From: a virus
Virus record (IMG/VR): IMGVR_UViG_3300036772_000557
Span: 1 to 64,000 of that record
Length of the DNA stretch: 64,000 nucleotides
Strand: one strand, 5' to 3'
Shown piece after piece: positions 1 to 6,047 of this stretch (position 1 is the stretch's first letter; each line of letters starts with the position of its first letter). A model generated the notes under the pieces. It was not told where the DNA came from and made no database searches. It saw only the letters and a list, made by a program, of their open reading frames with translations. The position numbers and the translations under genes were made by a program.

Positions 1-159
1 ATGGAAAAAAATTCGCGGCTTCGGAATGTTGTTATTGCGGTAAGGCTGACCGCGGCCGAGCACGCGGCCCTAAAATCCATGGCTGCTAAAGACAATCGCA
101 GCATCTCGGCGTCGGTTCGAATGCTTGTTATCGAGGCTCTAAAGCAGTCAAACGCCTAA
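1..159 (+). CDS. Small ribbon-helix-helix-like protein (52 aa)
   Basis: A 52-residue ORF starting with ATG at the first base, so an upstream start cannot be excluded. The N-terminal strand (VVIAVRLTAAEHAAL) followed by two short helices (MAAKDNRSISASVRMLV) fits the CopG/Arc-type ribbon-helix-helix fold, in which dimers bind DNA through the strand. It would be a small regulator. It converges on, and overlaps by 12 bases, the opposite-strand HTH gene at 148-411. Confidence 0.6.
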   Translation: MEKNSRLRNVVIAVRLTAAEHAALKSMAAKDNRSISASVRMLVIEALKQSNA

Positions 160-411
160 GAGATCCCGCCACCTAGAGAGCAGCGCTGGGTTGGGGATAT
201 GCTTTCCGGCCTCCCACATATTGAGAGCCGATTCGGACACGCCGATCTGAGCGGCAAGCACCCGGCAAGAAATGCGCAGCTTGTACCTCTCGCGCCTCAG
301 CGCCGGAAGCAGGGCAGTGACGAGGTGGATGTGCCGTTCCCGGATCGCCGCAACGGCATCAAGGTAAGATCCCAACCCGTCGGCACGACCGTCATACTGA
401 TGTAGGTCCAT
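148..411 (-). CDS. XRE-type helix-turn-helix protein (87 aa)
   Basis: The C-terminal half contains a Cro/CI-like HTH (CRVLAAQIGVSESALNMWE followed by GKHIPNP), typical of XRE regulators that bind operators as dimers. The ATG at 411 is chosen because GGAAGGGAAACCC stands directly in front of it, the same GAAACCC spacer used by several plus-strand genes at 3.5-5.9 kb. A longer reading from 483 would overlap the upstream zinc-finger gene. Last gene of the leftward early operon. Confidence 0.65.
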   Translation of the reverse strand: MDLHQYDGRADGLGSYLDAVAAIRERHIHLVTALLPALRRERYKLRISCRVLAAQIGVSESALNMWEAGKHIPNPALLSRWRDLLGV

Positions 412-427
412 GGGTTTCCCTTCCGAA

Positions 428-784
428 TCAGACGATCGACCGTAAGATAAAATCCCACTCCGGGCAGGCGTCTGGATAGACATTGTAGAATGATTGTCTC
501 AGCCTCTCCCGCCTCTTTTCACGGGCCCTTTCTTTAAGGATCTCGGGATCTGGTTTGAAGGTCACGCGCTGGCCATGGAAGAGCCTCATCCAATCTGCAG
601 CGTCACCGTCTGCGCCGCATCCATGACAATGGTAGCGTCCCTCTCCACGCCGACCACGCCAGATCTGGAACGAGGGTGTTTTCTCGGAGTGGAAGGGACA
701 GAGCCCGGACCATCTCTCCCGGCCGCTGCGCCCGAGCTTTACCGTCCTCGAAACGATCTGCGCCAGCTCCTCGACGGTCATCAT
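428..784 (-). CDS. Stand-alone CHC2 zinc-finger (primase N-terminal-like) protein
   Basis: 118 residues. C29-P-F-H32 and C53-x2-C56, with the KTPSFQ and YHCHGCG context, match the CHC2 zinc finger that recognises template in DnaG primases. No Toprim or polymerase domain follows, so this is the finger alone plus a basic C-terminal tail. It could be a remnant of a primase or a free DNA-binding adaptor. Its start overlaps the stop of the next gene upstream (ATGA), which indicates translational coupling. Confidence 0.8.
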   Translation of the reverse strand: MMTVEELAQIVSRTVKLGRSGRERWSGLCPFHSEKTPSFQIWRGRRGEGRYHCHGCGADGDAADWMRLFHGQRVTFKPDPEILKERAREKRRERLRQSFYNVYPDACPEWDFILRSIV

Positions 785-963
785 TGCGGCTCTCCCTTTT
801 GGGGCAGCGGCACTGGCATGTTCCGGATCTTATTACAGATCGCTGATGCTGTCGCCGCTGATGGCCCATTGGGCGCCCACCCAGACGAATACTCATCGAT
901 CATCGCGACGATACGCTTCGTGCAGGAATCCCACACCCACTGCCGGACTTCGTCCTCGCTCAT
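781..963 (-). CDS. Hypothetical protein (60 aa)
   Basis: A 60-residue acidic and tryptophan-containing protein (MSEDEVRQWVW) with no recognised domain. An AAGGA Shine-Dalgarno lies upstream and its stop overlaps the CHC2 gene start. It follows a roughly 220-base hairpin-rich stretch on the transcript. Function unknown. Confidence 0.55.
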   Translation of the reverse strand: MSEDEVRQWVWDSCTKRIVAMIDEYSSGWAPNGPSAATASAICNKIRNMPVPLPQKGEPQ

Positions 964-1085
964 CTTGCTTTCCTTCCTAGTTTAATCGGTTGCGCGCCGC
1001 AACCGAACTAGCCCCGCTGGCAATGAAGCGAGGGGAATGAGGGCAAGGGTTAGCGAAGTTCGAAGAACTTTTTTGGAGGTTGCCT

Positions 1086-1177
1086 GCACGCGTAAGCGTG
1101 CTAGGAGGAGCCAAAAGGGCGAAGCCCCGCGCCCTTGCGCTCATGGGACGGCACGTCCCTACGCCACGTCTGTGGCG
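1086..1177. ncRNA. Hairpin cluster in a 220-base gap (structured RNA candidate)
   Basis: The gap 964-1184 holds no convincing gene. It contains consecutive perfect short hairpins: GCACGC-GTAA-GCGTGC (1086-1101), AAGGGC (1115-1120) pairing with GCCCTT (1131-1136), GGGACG-GCA-CGTCCC (1145-1159) and CGCCAC-GTCT-GTGGCG (1162-1177). A short AAGTTC-GAA-GAACTT stem followed by T residues lies just before, near 1058-1076. The cluster sits inside the leftward transcript between two genes and could be a processing or regulatory element, or a small RNA. Confidence 0.4.
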
Positions 1178-1184
1178 GGGAAAC

Positions 1185-1406
1185 TCAAAGCAAGATTCCC
1201 TGGCGTGATGTTGGGCTGAAAGGCCAGCGGTGGCCGCATCTCCCGCATTCGTATCCAATGTGCGTGCGATCTGGTGCTGTAGCCCAAGGGTCTAGCGTAA
1301 TATCGTTTCCGCTGCGCCACACCGGATTGATTGGGTCTCCGTAGCACGTGCATGGTTTGTTATTCGGATCGATGATCGCGTCCACTCCCTTTTGGTTGGA
1401 AAGCAT
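1185..1406 (-). CDS. Small zinc-ribbon-like protein (73 aa)
   Basis: Two cysteine pairs (CTC near residue 20 and CGRC near residue 56, in YECGRCGHRW) suggest a small zinc ribbon. No enzyme domain is present. It lies between a 24-codon ORF and the hairpin cluster in the leftward early operon. Role unknown; small phage zinc ribbons often bind host proteins or nucleic acid (family knowledge, not shown here). Confidence 0.55.
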   Translation of the reverse strand: MLSNQKGVDAIIDPNNKPCTCYGDPINPVWRSGNDITLDPWATAPDRTHIGYECGRCGHRWPFSPTSRQGILL

Positions 1407-1413
1407 CCGTCGC

Positions 1414-1488
1414 TTACTGACCGTCGTCGATGTCGTCGGCCTCGACGCCTACAGTCAGATCGTCAACGAGTTTGCCATATCTTTTCAT
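1414..1488 (-). CDS. Possible 24-aa acidic peptide
   Basis: MKRYGKLVDDLTVGVEADDI followed by DDGQ. Its ATG overlaps the stop of the upstream membrane protein (ATGA) and its stop lies 8 bases before the next start, so it fits the tight operon spacing. At 24 residues it may only serve translational coupling. Confidence 0.4.
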   Translation of the reverse strand: MKRYGKLVDDLTVGVEADDIDDGQ

Positions 1489-1748
1489 CGTACACGTCCC
1501 CCACGTCGCACCCGTATGCCGAACAGCCAGGCTACGCGCAGGACCAAGAAGAGCAATAAACCGGGACCGATCACGAATACCGGGAAAGAAAGGAGTATTC
1601 CGGCGAAGGCAACAGAGTAAGCGATTATCGGAAACACTTGTGAGAAACCGGCCCCCACCGTCATAAGGACTGCGCTGGCGATCGCCGGGTATAAAAACGC
1701 CCATTTCATGAACCAGATAATGAAATCCTCGAGGCGCTCGTCGGTCAT
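1485..1748 (-). CDS. Two-helix membrane protein (87 aa)
   Basis: Two long hydrophobic stretches (about residues 12-40 and 42-73) separated by a tight turn, with a basic C-terminus (RVRRGGRVR), predict an inner-membrane hairpin. The ATG at 1748 has GGAG nine bases upstream and is preferred over 1763. Small early membrane proteins of phages often act in exclusion or membrane remodelling, but nothing here fixes the function. Confidence 0.55.
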   Translation of the reverse strand: MTDERLEDFIIWFMKWAFLYPAIASAVLMTVGAGFSQVFPIIAYSVAFAGILLSFPVFVIGPGLLLFLVLRVAWLFGIRVRRGGRVR

Positions 1749-1787
1749 GGTTATCGGCTCCATAATGCCGCGGATGCGGCGTGAGAC

Positions 1788-2021
1788 TCAGTCTTTGGAC
1801 GCGCGCCCTGGTGACAATGACTCGAGGAAGCAGCCGAGGTTGAGCAGGAGAACCCCTAGAATTATCAGTATGAGGGCGGCGTTTAGCACGAAGGAAGTTT
1901 TAGTGCTGTCGGAGGCGGCAAACCAAACAGTATAAAAGAAAAATACCACCACCCCGGCCCCCCACAGAGCGGTACCGCTCGCAACAAAGTTTATAGCTAG
2001 CCCTAGAAGCCATCGCCTCAT
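1788..2021 (-). CDS. Two-helix membrane protein (77 aa)
   Basis: Starts MRRWLLGLAINF and has two predicted transmembrane helices (about residues 8-34 and 45-66). The start at 2021 overlaps the stop of the 43-residue peptide upstream (ATGA). A longer ORF reading in this frame is rejected because that coupled start is available. Unknown function. Confidence 0.55.
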   Translation of the reverse strand: MRRWLLGLAINFVASGTALWGAGVVVFFFYTVWFAASDSTKTSFVLNAALILIILGVLLLNLGCFLESLSPGRASKD

Positions 2022-2149
2022 GATGTCACCAACCACACCACCACCCCGACCAAGGCGGATACAACAAGGGATCCAGTCAAAGCCGCCACGAAAAGTCCCG
2101 CCGGCCTGGCCGGTATCAACTCCCACACTCGCGAAGGCGCACCATTCAT
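2018..2149 (-). CDS. Single-span membrane peptide (43 aa)
   Basis: Begins MNGAPSRVWELIPARPAG and continues into a roughly 24-residue hydrophobic helix that ends VVVWLVTS. Both ends overlap neighbours by ATGA, which is strong evidence for expression despite the small size. It is the third consecutive small membrane protein in this operon. Confidence 0.55.
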   Translation of the reverse strand: MNGAPSRVWELIPARPAGLFVAALTGSLVVSALVGVVVWLVTS

Positions 2150-2394
2150 GGCGCGTCTGGCCCCGCGATGCCTCTAAACGAGACGTGCGCGCCTGCCTCG
2201 TATTGCGCGAGGAATACGATGCCGCGCCCTTCGAGGACATGCTGGATTGCCATGACATAGGCTGGCGTGCTTTCGCGGCGAGAGCCCTCGAAATCGATCA
2301 CGACGTTAGGGCTGCACCCGACCATCTTCGCGAGGTCGGCTTGCGTCAGGTCTAACCAAGCGCGAGCGGCTCTACACTGTGCTGGGGTTATCAT
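2146..2394 (-). CDS. XRE-type HTH regulator (82 aa)
   Basis: LTQADLAKMVGCSPNVVIDF is a clear XRE/Cro helix-turn-helix at the N-terminus, followed by a short beta-like tail (RGIVFLAQYE). The first 13 residues (MITPAQCRAARAW) are identical to those of the upstream gene at 2372-2563. It would act as a DNA-binding regulator. Confidence 0.75.
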   Translation of the reverse strand: MITPAQCRAARAWLDLTQADLAKMVGCSPNVVIDFEGSRRESTPAYVMAIQHVLEGRGIVFLAQYEAGAHVSFRGIAGPDAP

Positions 2395-2563
2395 CCGCTA
2401 ACCTGCATTCCAAAAGATCGTCAAGAGCCGCTTGCGTGGTTACGAGATCCGCGCCCCAGATGCTCGTAATCTCTGCGATGCAGCTACGAATAGCCGCTTG
2501 CCACACTTCCCGATCACGAGCGGACCAAGCGCGAGCGGCGCGGCATTGGGCGGGGGTGATCAT
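2372..2563 (-). CDS. Hypothetical protein sharing its N-terminus with the HTH gene (63 aa)
   Basis: Opens with MITPAQCRAARAW, identical to the neighbouring HTH protein, then diverges into an unrelated helical region (EVWQAAIRSCIAEITSIWGA) without the HTH. The 3' end overlaps the next start by 23 bases. The shared start suggests duplication of the translation-initiation region or a recombined copy of the HTH gene. Confidence 0.5.
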   Translation of the reverse strand: MITPAQCRAARAWSARDREVWQAAIRSCIAEITSIWGADLVTTQAALDDLLECRLADDNPSTV

Positions 2564-3012
2564 CGCGATTTCCCATCAACGAGACGAAGCGCTCGCTCTG
2601 CCATCTCAATTGTGTCACGCGATAGCAAATCCAGCGCTCGCCCCCGGCGACCGCCCTCCCCACATTCGATCAATAGCCGCCTAAGGGCGTGGTATAGAGC
2701 GGGGCCAGCCGACCGCTGAAGGCGCTCAGTCTCCTGCGGCGTAACTACGCGCGTTTGTGGGTTGCGCGCCTTTAACTCCGCGTAACTCATCAAGTCCCGA
2801 CCTTCCACGCGATCAGGCTGTGTCATCGCCGCCTTGGCGTCATCACAACATTCGATACAAATCCGAACATTACCAGGTCCAGCGACGGGGCGATGCTGAA
2901 GTTCCGCTTCAGATCGAGCACAAAACGAGCAATAGACAACAGGGGTGATCATCTCTGCAAGTTTCCATAGCTTGCCTGATCTGTCCATCTGATAACTCGC
3001 GATGCGTTTCAT
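2560..3012 (-). CDS. ClpX-type C4 zinc-finger protein (150 aa)
   Basis: C28-x2-C31 and C52-x2-C55 with the interval AGPGNVRICIECC match the zf-C4_ClpX domain, which in ClpX mediates dimerisation and binds adaptors and substrates. No AAA+ domain follows, so this is a detached finger plus a helical C-terminus. GGAGGG six bases upstream supports the start at 3012; an internal ATG at 2952 would again begin MITP. It could interfere with host ClpXP or act as an adaptor (inference). Confidence 0.75.
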   Translation of the reverse strand: MKRIASYQMDRSGKLWKLAEMITPVVYCSFCARSEAELQHRPVAGPGNVRICIECCDDAKAAMTQPDRVEGRDLMSYAELKARNPQTRVVTPQETERLQRSAGPALYHALRRLLIECGEGGRRGRALDLLSRDTIEMAERALRLVDGKSR

Positions 3013-3013
3013 A

Positions 3014-3052
3014 TCATTCCCTCCGTTCCATGGGGTTGGGTGGGGTGATCAT
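3014..3052 (-). CDS. 12-codon leader ORF (MITPPNPMERRE)
   Basis: A minute ORF whose ATG overlaps the stop of the upstream gene and whose stop ends one base before the ATG of the ClpX-finger gene. The GGAGGG Shine-Dalgarno of that gene lies within it. It starts ATGATCACCCC like the following ORF starts. Most likely a translational coupling device rather than a functional peptide. Confidence 0.35.
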   Translation of the reverse strand: MITPPNPMERRE

Positions 3053-3339
3053 GGCTGCAAAATTGCCGCTATTGCTGGCTCGACGAGGTCACGAAATGCT
3101 GACTCGTGATAGGATTTCGTGTCATAAATAACTTCGCCGCTAAAAAACTCGATATGGCCAAGACGCTGGACGTTTTTACTTATGTGACCATCGCTATCGA
3201 TAAAGCGCCCATCGAAATAAATGCGGCTCTTGCCGTTCTTCTCCCACACCTTGGCGCTCAGCAAATAGGTTCCGTAACCTGAAGTGACTAGGCGCTCACC
3301 GTTCAGCGCGGCAGATATTTTTTCGATTAGCTTAGGCAT
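3049..3339 (-). CDS. Hypothetical protein, first gene of leftward early operon (96 aa)
   Basis: No recognised family. Mixed alpha/beta composition with IYFDGRFIDSDGHISK in the middle. The start at 3339 (or 3342) is set by the promoter at 3364-3392, which lies inside the longer 121-codon reading, and by GGAG just upstream. Confidence 0.6.
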   Translation of the reverse strand: MPKLIEKISAALNGERLVTSGYGTYLLSAKVWEKNGKSRIYFDGRFIDSDGHISKNVQRLGHIEFFSGEVIYDTKSYHESAFRDLVEPAIAAILQP

Positions 3340-3363
3340 CATTCCCTCCGTTCCACCACCCTC

Positions 3364-3392
3364 AATATAGAATCTCCGGAACGCCACGTCAA
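3364..3392 (-). promoter_or_regulatory. Sigma70-type promoter, leftward
   Basis: On the minus strand TTGACG (3392-3387), a 17-base spacer, then TATATT (3369-3364). The predicted transcript begins about 20 bases before the first start codon. It drives the small-gene operon running to 148 and has the same hexamers and spacing as the rightward promoter 30 bases away. Confidence 0.75.
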
Positions 3393-3421
3393 GTTTTTTC
3401 TCATCCCGACGCATATTTTCA

Positions 3422-3450
3422 TTGACGACCTCACGAGGCCACCCTATATT
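3422..3450 (+). promoter_or_regulatory. Sigma70-type promoter, rightward
   Basis: TTGACG (3422-3427), 17 bases, TATATT (3445-3450). It leaves a leader of about 125 bases before the first rightward gene at 3584; no gene is convincing inside that leader. Mirror partner of the promoter at 3364-3392. Confidence 0.75.
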
Positions 3451-3583
3451 CCAATCATCAGAAACGAACCAACGCCATTCCCGTGAAAAAGGCCGGGGTC
3501 GCTACCTCCTCTAAGCCGGAGACGCGGGGATGGGTCGCGGTGATGAGACACCGCCTGATGAGAGCCAGCGAGGACGAAACCCA

Positions 3584-3883
3584 ATGCGCAACACGAATTA
3601 CTTCGGCCGGAAGATTGGCGCCGTTGTTACCGAGAAGCGCCGCGGCACGGTCTCTAGCGTGGTGGTCGGCGATGTTCGCCGCTTCACCGCCAACGAGCAG
3701 GAAATGGGGTCTGGCATCCTCAAGTTCATTCCTAAGATCGAATTGTCGGGCCCGGCTGCGAAGCGCATCGCTATAGGCCTCAGCGCTCTCAAAGCCGCGC
3801 AATGGAAACATGGTTGTGCCACTTGGGACTGCCTCGGCGATTACGACACCATGCTGTACTCGTATCGTGAGCGGGCGGCTTAG
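3584..3883 (+). CDS. Hypothetical protein, first gene of rightward array (99 aa)
   Basis: Starts MRNTNYFGRKIGAVVTEKRR. The ATG at 3584 is chosen for the leader AGGACGAAACCCA, closely matching the leaders at 3919, 4503 and 5871. Contains a C-terminal CATWDCLGDYDTML segment. No family recognised. A 149-codon reading on the opposite strand here is treated as a shadow. Confidence 0.55.
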   Translation: MRNTNYFGRKIGAVVTEKRRGTVSSVVVGDVRRFTANEQEMGSGILKFIPKIELSGPAAKRIAIGLSALKAAQWKHGCATWDCLGDYDTMLYSYRERAA

Positions 3884-3931
3884 GCCGCCTTCCGCTTTCC
3901 CCCTCAACCCGATGAGCAGGAGCGAAACCCA

Positions 3932-4468
3932 ATGAGCGAGACGGAGTTTCCCGCAGAGGTCGTCAAGGACGCCACCCTCCCTAACGCTTGGCGAGTCGAA
4001 AAGCTTGATAGCGATGGCGACGGTGGTGTCGATCTAGCGATCTTCGATGGCCCAAATGCAGAAGCGCGAGCGCGGGAATATGCAGCCTGGAAATATGGAT
4101 CAAACGGCAGCAAGATCATCGCCGGGCTGCAGGATGCGCTTGCGCATGTTCGCGGCGATGTGACGGCTGCGCGTGTGTCCACAGTCAGCGATCCAGAACG
4201 CGAGAAGATGACGAAGTCTCAAGTGTGCGCTGATCGACTCCTTGGTGCAGCCGGGTTTGGCCCAGACGTTTTCGATACCGAGGAAGGCCACTTTGCTGGC
4301 TATGATCCAATGCTCAGCGCTTTCCTGTATCGCAAGGGGAAGATGCACGTCGCTGTACGACCCGATGGTCGGTTTGAATGGCACACCGACAGCGGGCGGT
4401 TTGGCGGCGGCGGCAAAGCCACGCTTGACGACGAAAGCATCGAAAGTCTCGCCCGTGCTACAGAATAG
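3932..4468 (+). CDS. Hypothetical protein (178 aa)
   Basis: Acidic N-terminal half (KLDSDGDGGVDLAIFDGP), then a region of alternating strands (FLYRKGKMHVAVRPDGRFEW) and a glycine-rich stretch (GRFGGGG). The leader AGGAGCGAAACCCA precedes the ATG. Largest gene of the array; its stop lies in the first copy of the intergenic repeat. Function unknown. Confidence 0.6.
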   Translation: MSETEFPAEVVKDATLPNAWRVEKLDSDGDGGVDLAIFDGPNAEARAREYAAWKYGSNGSKIIAGLQDALAHVRGDVTAARVSTVSDPEREKMTKSQVCADRLLGAAGFGPDVFDTEEGHFAGYDPMLSAFLYRKGKMHVAVRPDGRFEWHTDSGRFGGGGKATLDDESIESLARATE

Positions 4469-4515
4469 GCAAGCCGCCCGAACACCGACGAAACTGAGGA
4501 TCAGGAGTGAAACCC

Positions 4516-4701
4516 ATGAATCTCACGGACAGGCTTTATCGCGCCCTCGCGGTCCTGGTAGCGCAACATGATCGGCCACACGGCTTTAGCGATGAGCATT
4601 GGTATCGCGAGGCGCTTGAAACGGCGCGCGCCGCTCTAGCAGACGCCTTCGTGGAAATGAACTCATCAGACAACGCCACAGACAGTGGATCGCCACAATA
4701 G
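4516..4701 (+). CDS. Hypothetical small protein (61 aa)
   Basis: MNLTDRLYRALAVLVAQHDR, largely helical, ending in GSPQ. The start at 4516 has AGGAG eight bases upstream (AGGAGTGAAACCC). The last codons and stop form the left arm and loop of the repeated hairpin described for this array. Confidence 0.55.
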   Translation: MNLTDRLYRALAVLVAQHDRPHGFSDEHWYREALETARAALADAFVEMNSSDNATDSGSPQ

Positions 4702-4763
4702 GCGAGCAGCCCCGAACACCGATGAAATCAACTACTTACACGTCTGTCGAACAGGAGGAACTG

Positions 4764-4985
4764 ATGCTCGGTACCAACAAACCAATTTGGTGGAGCCCAA
4801 CAATGCCGCACGACGAGGTCACGATTGACGAGCGCCTAAGAAACCTCGGTTATACGCACAGCAAGTCTCGACTCCTAGCTTATGCATCGACAGGAAAGCA
4901 CGAAATTCGCGATCCGCAGGGCAATGTGGTTGGACACTTCACTGCCAGCGAAGCGTGCGAGTTACTCGCTCGTCTCGGTGGGTAA
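4764..4985 (+). CDS. Hypothetical small protein (73 aa)
   Basis: Starts MLGTNKPIWWSP; the ATG at 4764 has AGGAGGA close upstream and is preferred to the ATG at 4722, which lies in the intergenic repeat. Contains DERLRNLGYTHSKSRLLAYA, then a small beta segment (HEIRDPQGNVVGHFTASE). No family recognised. Confidence 0.55.
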   Translation: MLGTNKPIWWSPTMPHDEVTIDERLRNLGYTHSKSRLLAYASTGKHEIRDPQGNVVGHFTASEACELLARLGG

Positions 4986-5015
4986 TAGGCGAGCAGCCCG
5001 AACACCGAGGAAATC

Positions 5016-5216
5016 ATGACCGTTAAAATAAATCCACAAAATCTCCCGCCAGACAAGGCGCGCCACACAATAACAATCGGACGTGGCGGCGGGCGAGCTC
5101 TCATCATCAACGGCAAGTTTTTCTTGCCAAAAAAGGGAACTGAAGACGAATGGATATCTGACGATGGATCAACGATCCAGGGAACAAAACATACAGACGG
5201 TTGCTCGCCACAATAG
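5016..5216 (+). CDS. Hypothetical small protein (66 aa)
   Basis: Beta-rich (ARHTITIGRGGGRALIING) and ending CSPQ. GAGG lies five bases upstream of the ATG, supplied by the intergenic repeat copy at 4984-5015. Its 3' end forms one arm of the next repeat copy. Unknown function. Confidence 0.55.
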   Translation: MTVKINPQNLPPDKARHTITIGRGGGRALIINGKFFLPKKGTEDEWISDDGSTIQGTKHTDGCSPQ

Positions 5217-5261
5217 GCGAGCAGCAGGAACACCGCCGAAATCCAATCATTGGAGGAGCAG

Positions 5262-5492
5262 ATGAACGATACCGCCTACGAGATCCGCAACTGCTACATT
5301 AGCAACGGCGAGGAAATCGTTGCGGAGCGTCTTTATGGCTATTTCGATTACACCGAGCTCGAAGAGTTTATTCAACGCTTTATTCGTAGCATTCTGGCTC
5401 CAGGCTGGAGGTCGTACCTGAGCATCGTGGATCACGACGGAAGAGAACGAAATTTCGTGAAATACGCCGCAGACGGCGGCTCGCCACAATAG
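5262..5492 (+). CDS. Hypothetical small protein (76 aa)
   Basis: MNDTAYEIRNCYISNGEEIV, mixed alpha/beta, ending GGSPQ. GGAGGAG three bases upstream fixes the start at 5262. Terminal codons again lie in the GCTCGCC-ACAATA-GGCGAGC hairpin. Confidence 0.55.
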   Translation: MNDTAYEIRNCYISNGEEIVAERLYGYFDYTELEEFIQRFIRSILAPGWRSYLSIVDHDGRERNFVKYAADGGSPQ

Positions 5493-5522
5493 GCGAGCAG
5501 CCCGAACACCGGAGAGCAAACG

Positions 5523-5753
5523 ATGTTTAAATTCGAGCCAGCGTTCGGCGAGTCAGATCGCCAGCATGAGGTAACCGACTGGAGCCAAGCAAAGGACCAA
5601 TTTTTGGAGCACCAAACTTACGAAGGCGCTGAACGCTATATCCTGACTACCCTATCGCTTCTCAAAGGGAACCTGATTGGTAACGACGAATATCGGACCA
5701 TGATCCGGCGCGTCGGGAAGTTCATTGACGCGTTCGGCGTCTACACACCTTAA
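5523..5753 (+). CDS. Hypothetical small protein (76 aa)
   Basis: Begins MFKFEPAFGESDRQHEV, mostly helical with a C-terminal RRVGKFIDAFG. GGAGAG seven bases upstream of the ATG. It ends YTP rather than SPQ, so the 3' arm of the hairpin is missing here, but the downstream part of the repeat is intact. Confidence 0.55.
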   Translation: MFKFEPAFGESDRQHEVTDWSQAKDQFLEHQTYEGAERYILTTLSLLKGNLIGNDEYRTMIRRVGKFIDAFGVYTP

Positions 5754-5786
5754 AATAGGCGAGCAGCCCGAACACCGATGAAATTA

Positions 5787-5859
5787 CCCCGTGCGAGTCG
5801 CAGAGCCCGGCCGAAGAGGTCGGGCCGAACAACGGGTGCAAATCCCGTGACGGGGGCCA
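5787..5859 (+). tRNA. tRNA-like element (T-arm, acceptor and CCA; degenerate D-arm)
   Basis: CCCCGTG (5787-5793) pairs with GACGGGG (5849-5855) except at the last position, followed by G and CCA (5857-5859). A perfect T-arm ACGGG-TGCAAAT-CCCGT spans 5832-5848. A stem-loop CCGGC-CGAAGAG-GTCGG (5807-5823) occupies the anticodon-arm position, but it lacks U33 and would read AAG. The D-arm region is too short (13 bases). It may be a decayed tRNA or a tRNA mimic and is probably not a working decoder. It lies in the non-coding end of the array, 5754-5884. Confidence 0.45.
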
Positions 5860-5884
5860 ACCAGATGAGCAGGAGCGAAACCCT

Positions 5885-5965
5885 ATGATTATCGCGATGA
5901 TATGCCTTAGTGCCCTAATCACGGCATGGATGGCTACTACCGATACCCCGAGCGCCGCTGCATAA
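5885..5965 (+). CDS. 26-aa single-span membrane peptide
   Basis: MIIAMICLSALITAWMATTD plus six residues. The start is preceded by AGGAGCGAAACCCT, the same leader used by other genes in this block, which argues for translation. The hydrophobic core suits one membrane helix. Confidence 0.5.
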   Translation: MIIAMICLSALITAWMATTDTPSAAA

Positions 5966-6019
5966 CCTTATTCAAAGAGGAGTAACCGATCGAGGAACCG
6001 ATCACCCCTGCTGACGGGG

Positions 6020-6047
6020 CCGCCCCTGAATATCGAGGCAGGGGCGG
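6020..6047. terminator. Bidirectional hairpin between convergent operons
   Basis: CCGCCCCTG (6020-6028) and CAGGGGCGG (6039-6047) form a perfect nine-base-pair stem with a ten-base loop, between the rightward array and the leftward operon ending at 6124. No strong U-tract follows on either strand, so termination may be partial. Nothing else is seen in 5966-6123. Confidence 0.5.

Larger units (their letters stand above)
4463..5786 (+). repeat. Six-copy intergenic repeat of the small-gene array
   Basis: Copies at about 4463-4497, 4688-4729, 4984-5015, 5203-5244, 5478-5511 and 5754-5786. The core is AATAGGCGAGCAGCCCGAAC followed by ACCGAxGAAAT. The TAG in the core is the stop codon of the preceding gene in several copies. 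In the copies at 5203 and 5478 the gene end and core form a hairpin, GCTCGCC-ACAATA-GGCGAGC, with the stop in the loop; the copy at 4688 keeps a shorter stem. Copies separate unrelated genes, so they mark cassette boundaries or RNA-processing or coupling sites. Confidence 0.85.

Noticed and set aside
1058-1076. AAGTTC-GAA-GAACTT plus T-run as a plus-strand terminator
   Set aside because: Short AT-rich stem, and no plus-strand gene ends just upstream; kept only as part of the hairpin-rich gap.
3556-3580. Hammerhead-like string CTGATGAG...CGAAAC before 3584
   Set aside because: The bases between do not form stem II and no matching cleavage strand is present; the string is better explained as the AGGA...GAAACCC ribosome leader.
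3458-3907. 149-codon minus-strand ORF
   Set aside because: Antisense to a plus-strand gene with a good leader; no Shine-Dalgarno and shadow-like composition.
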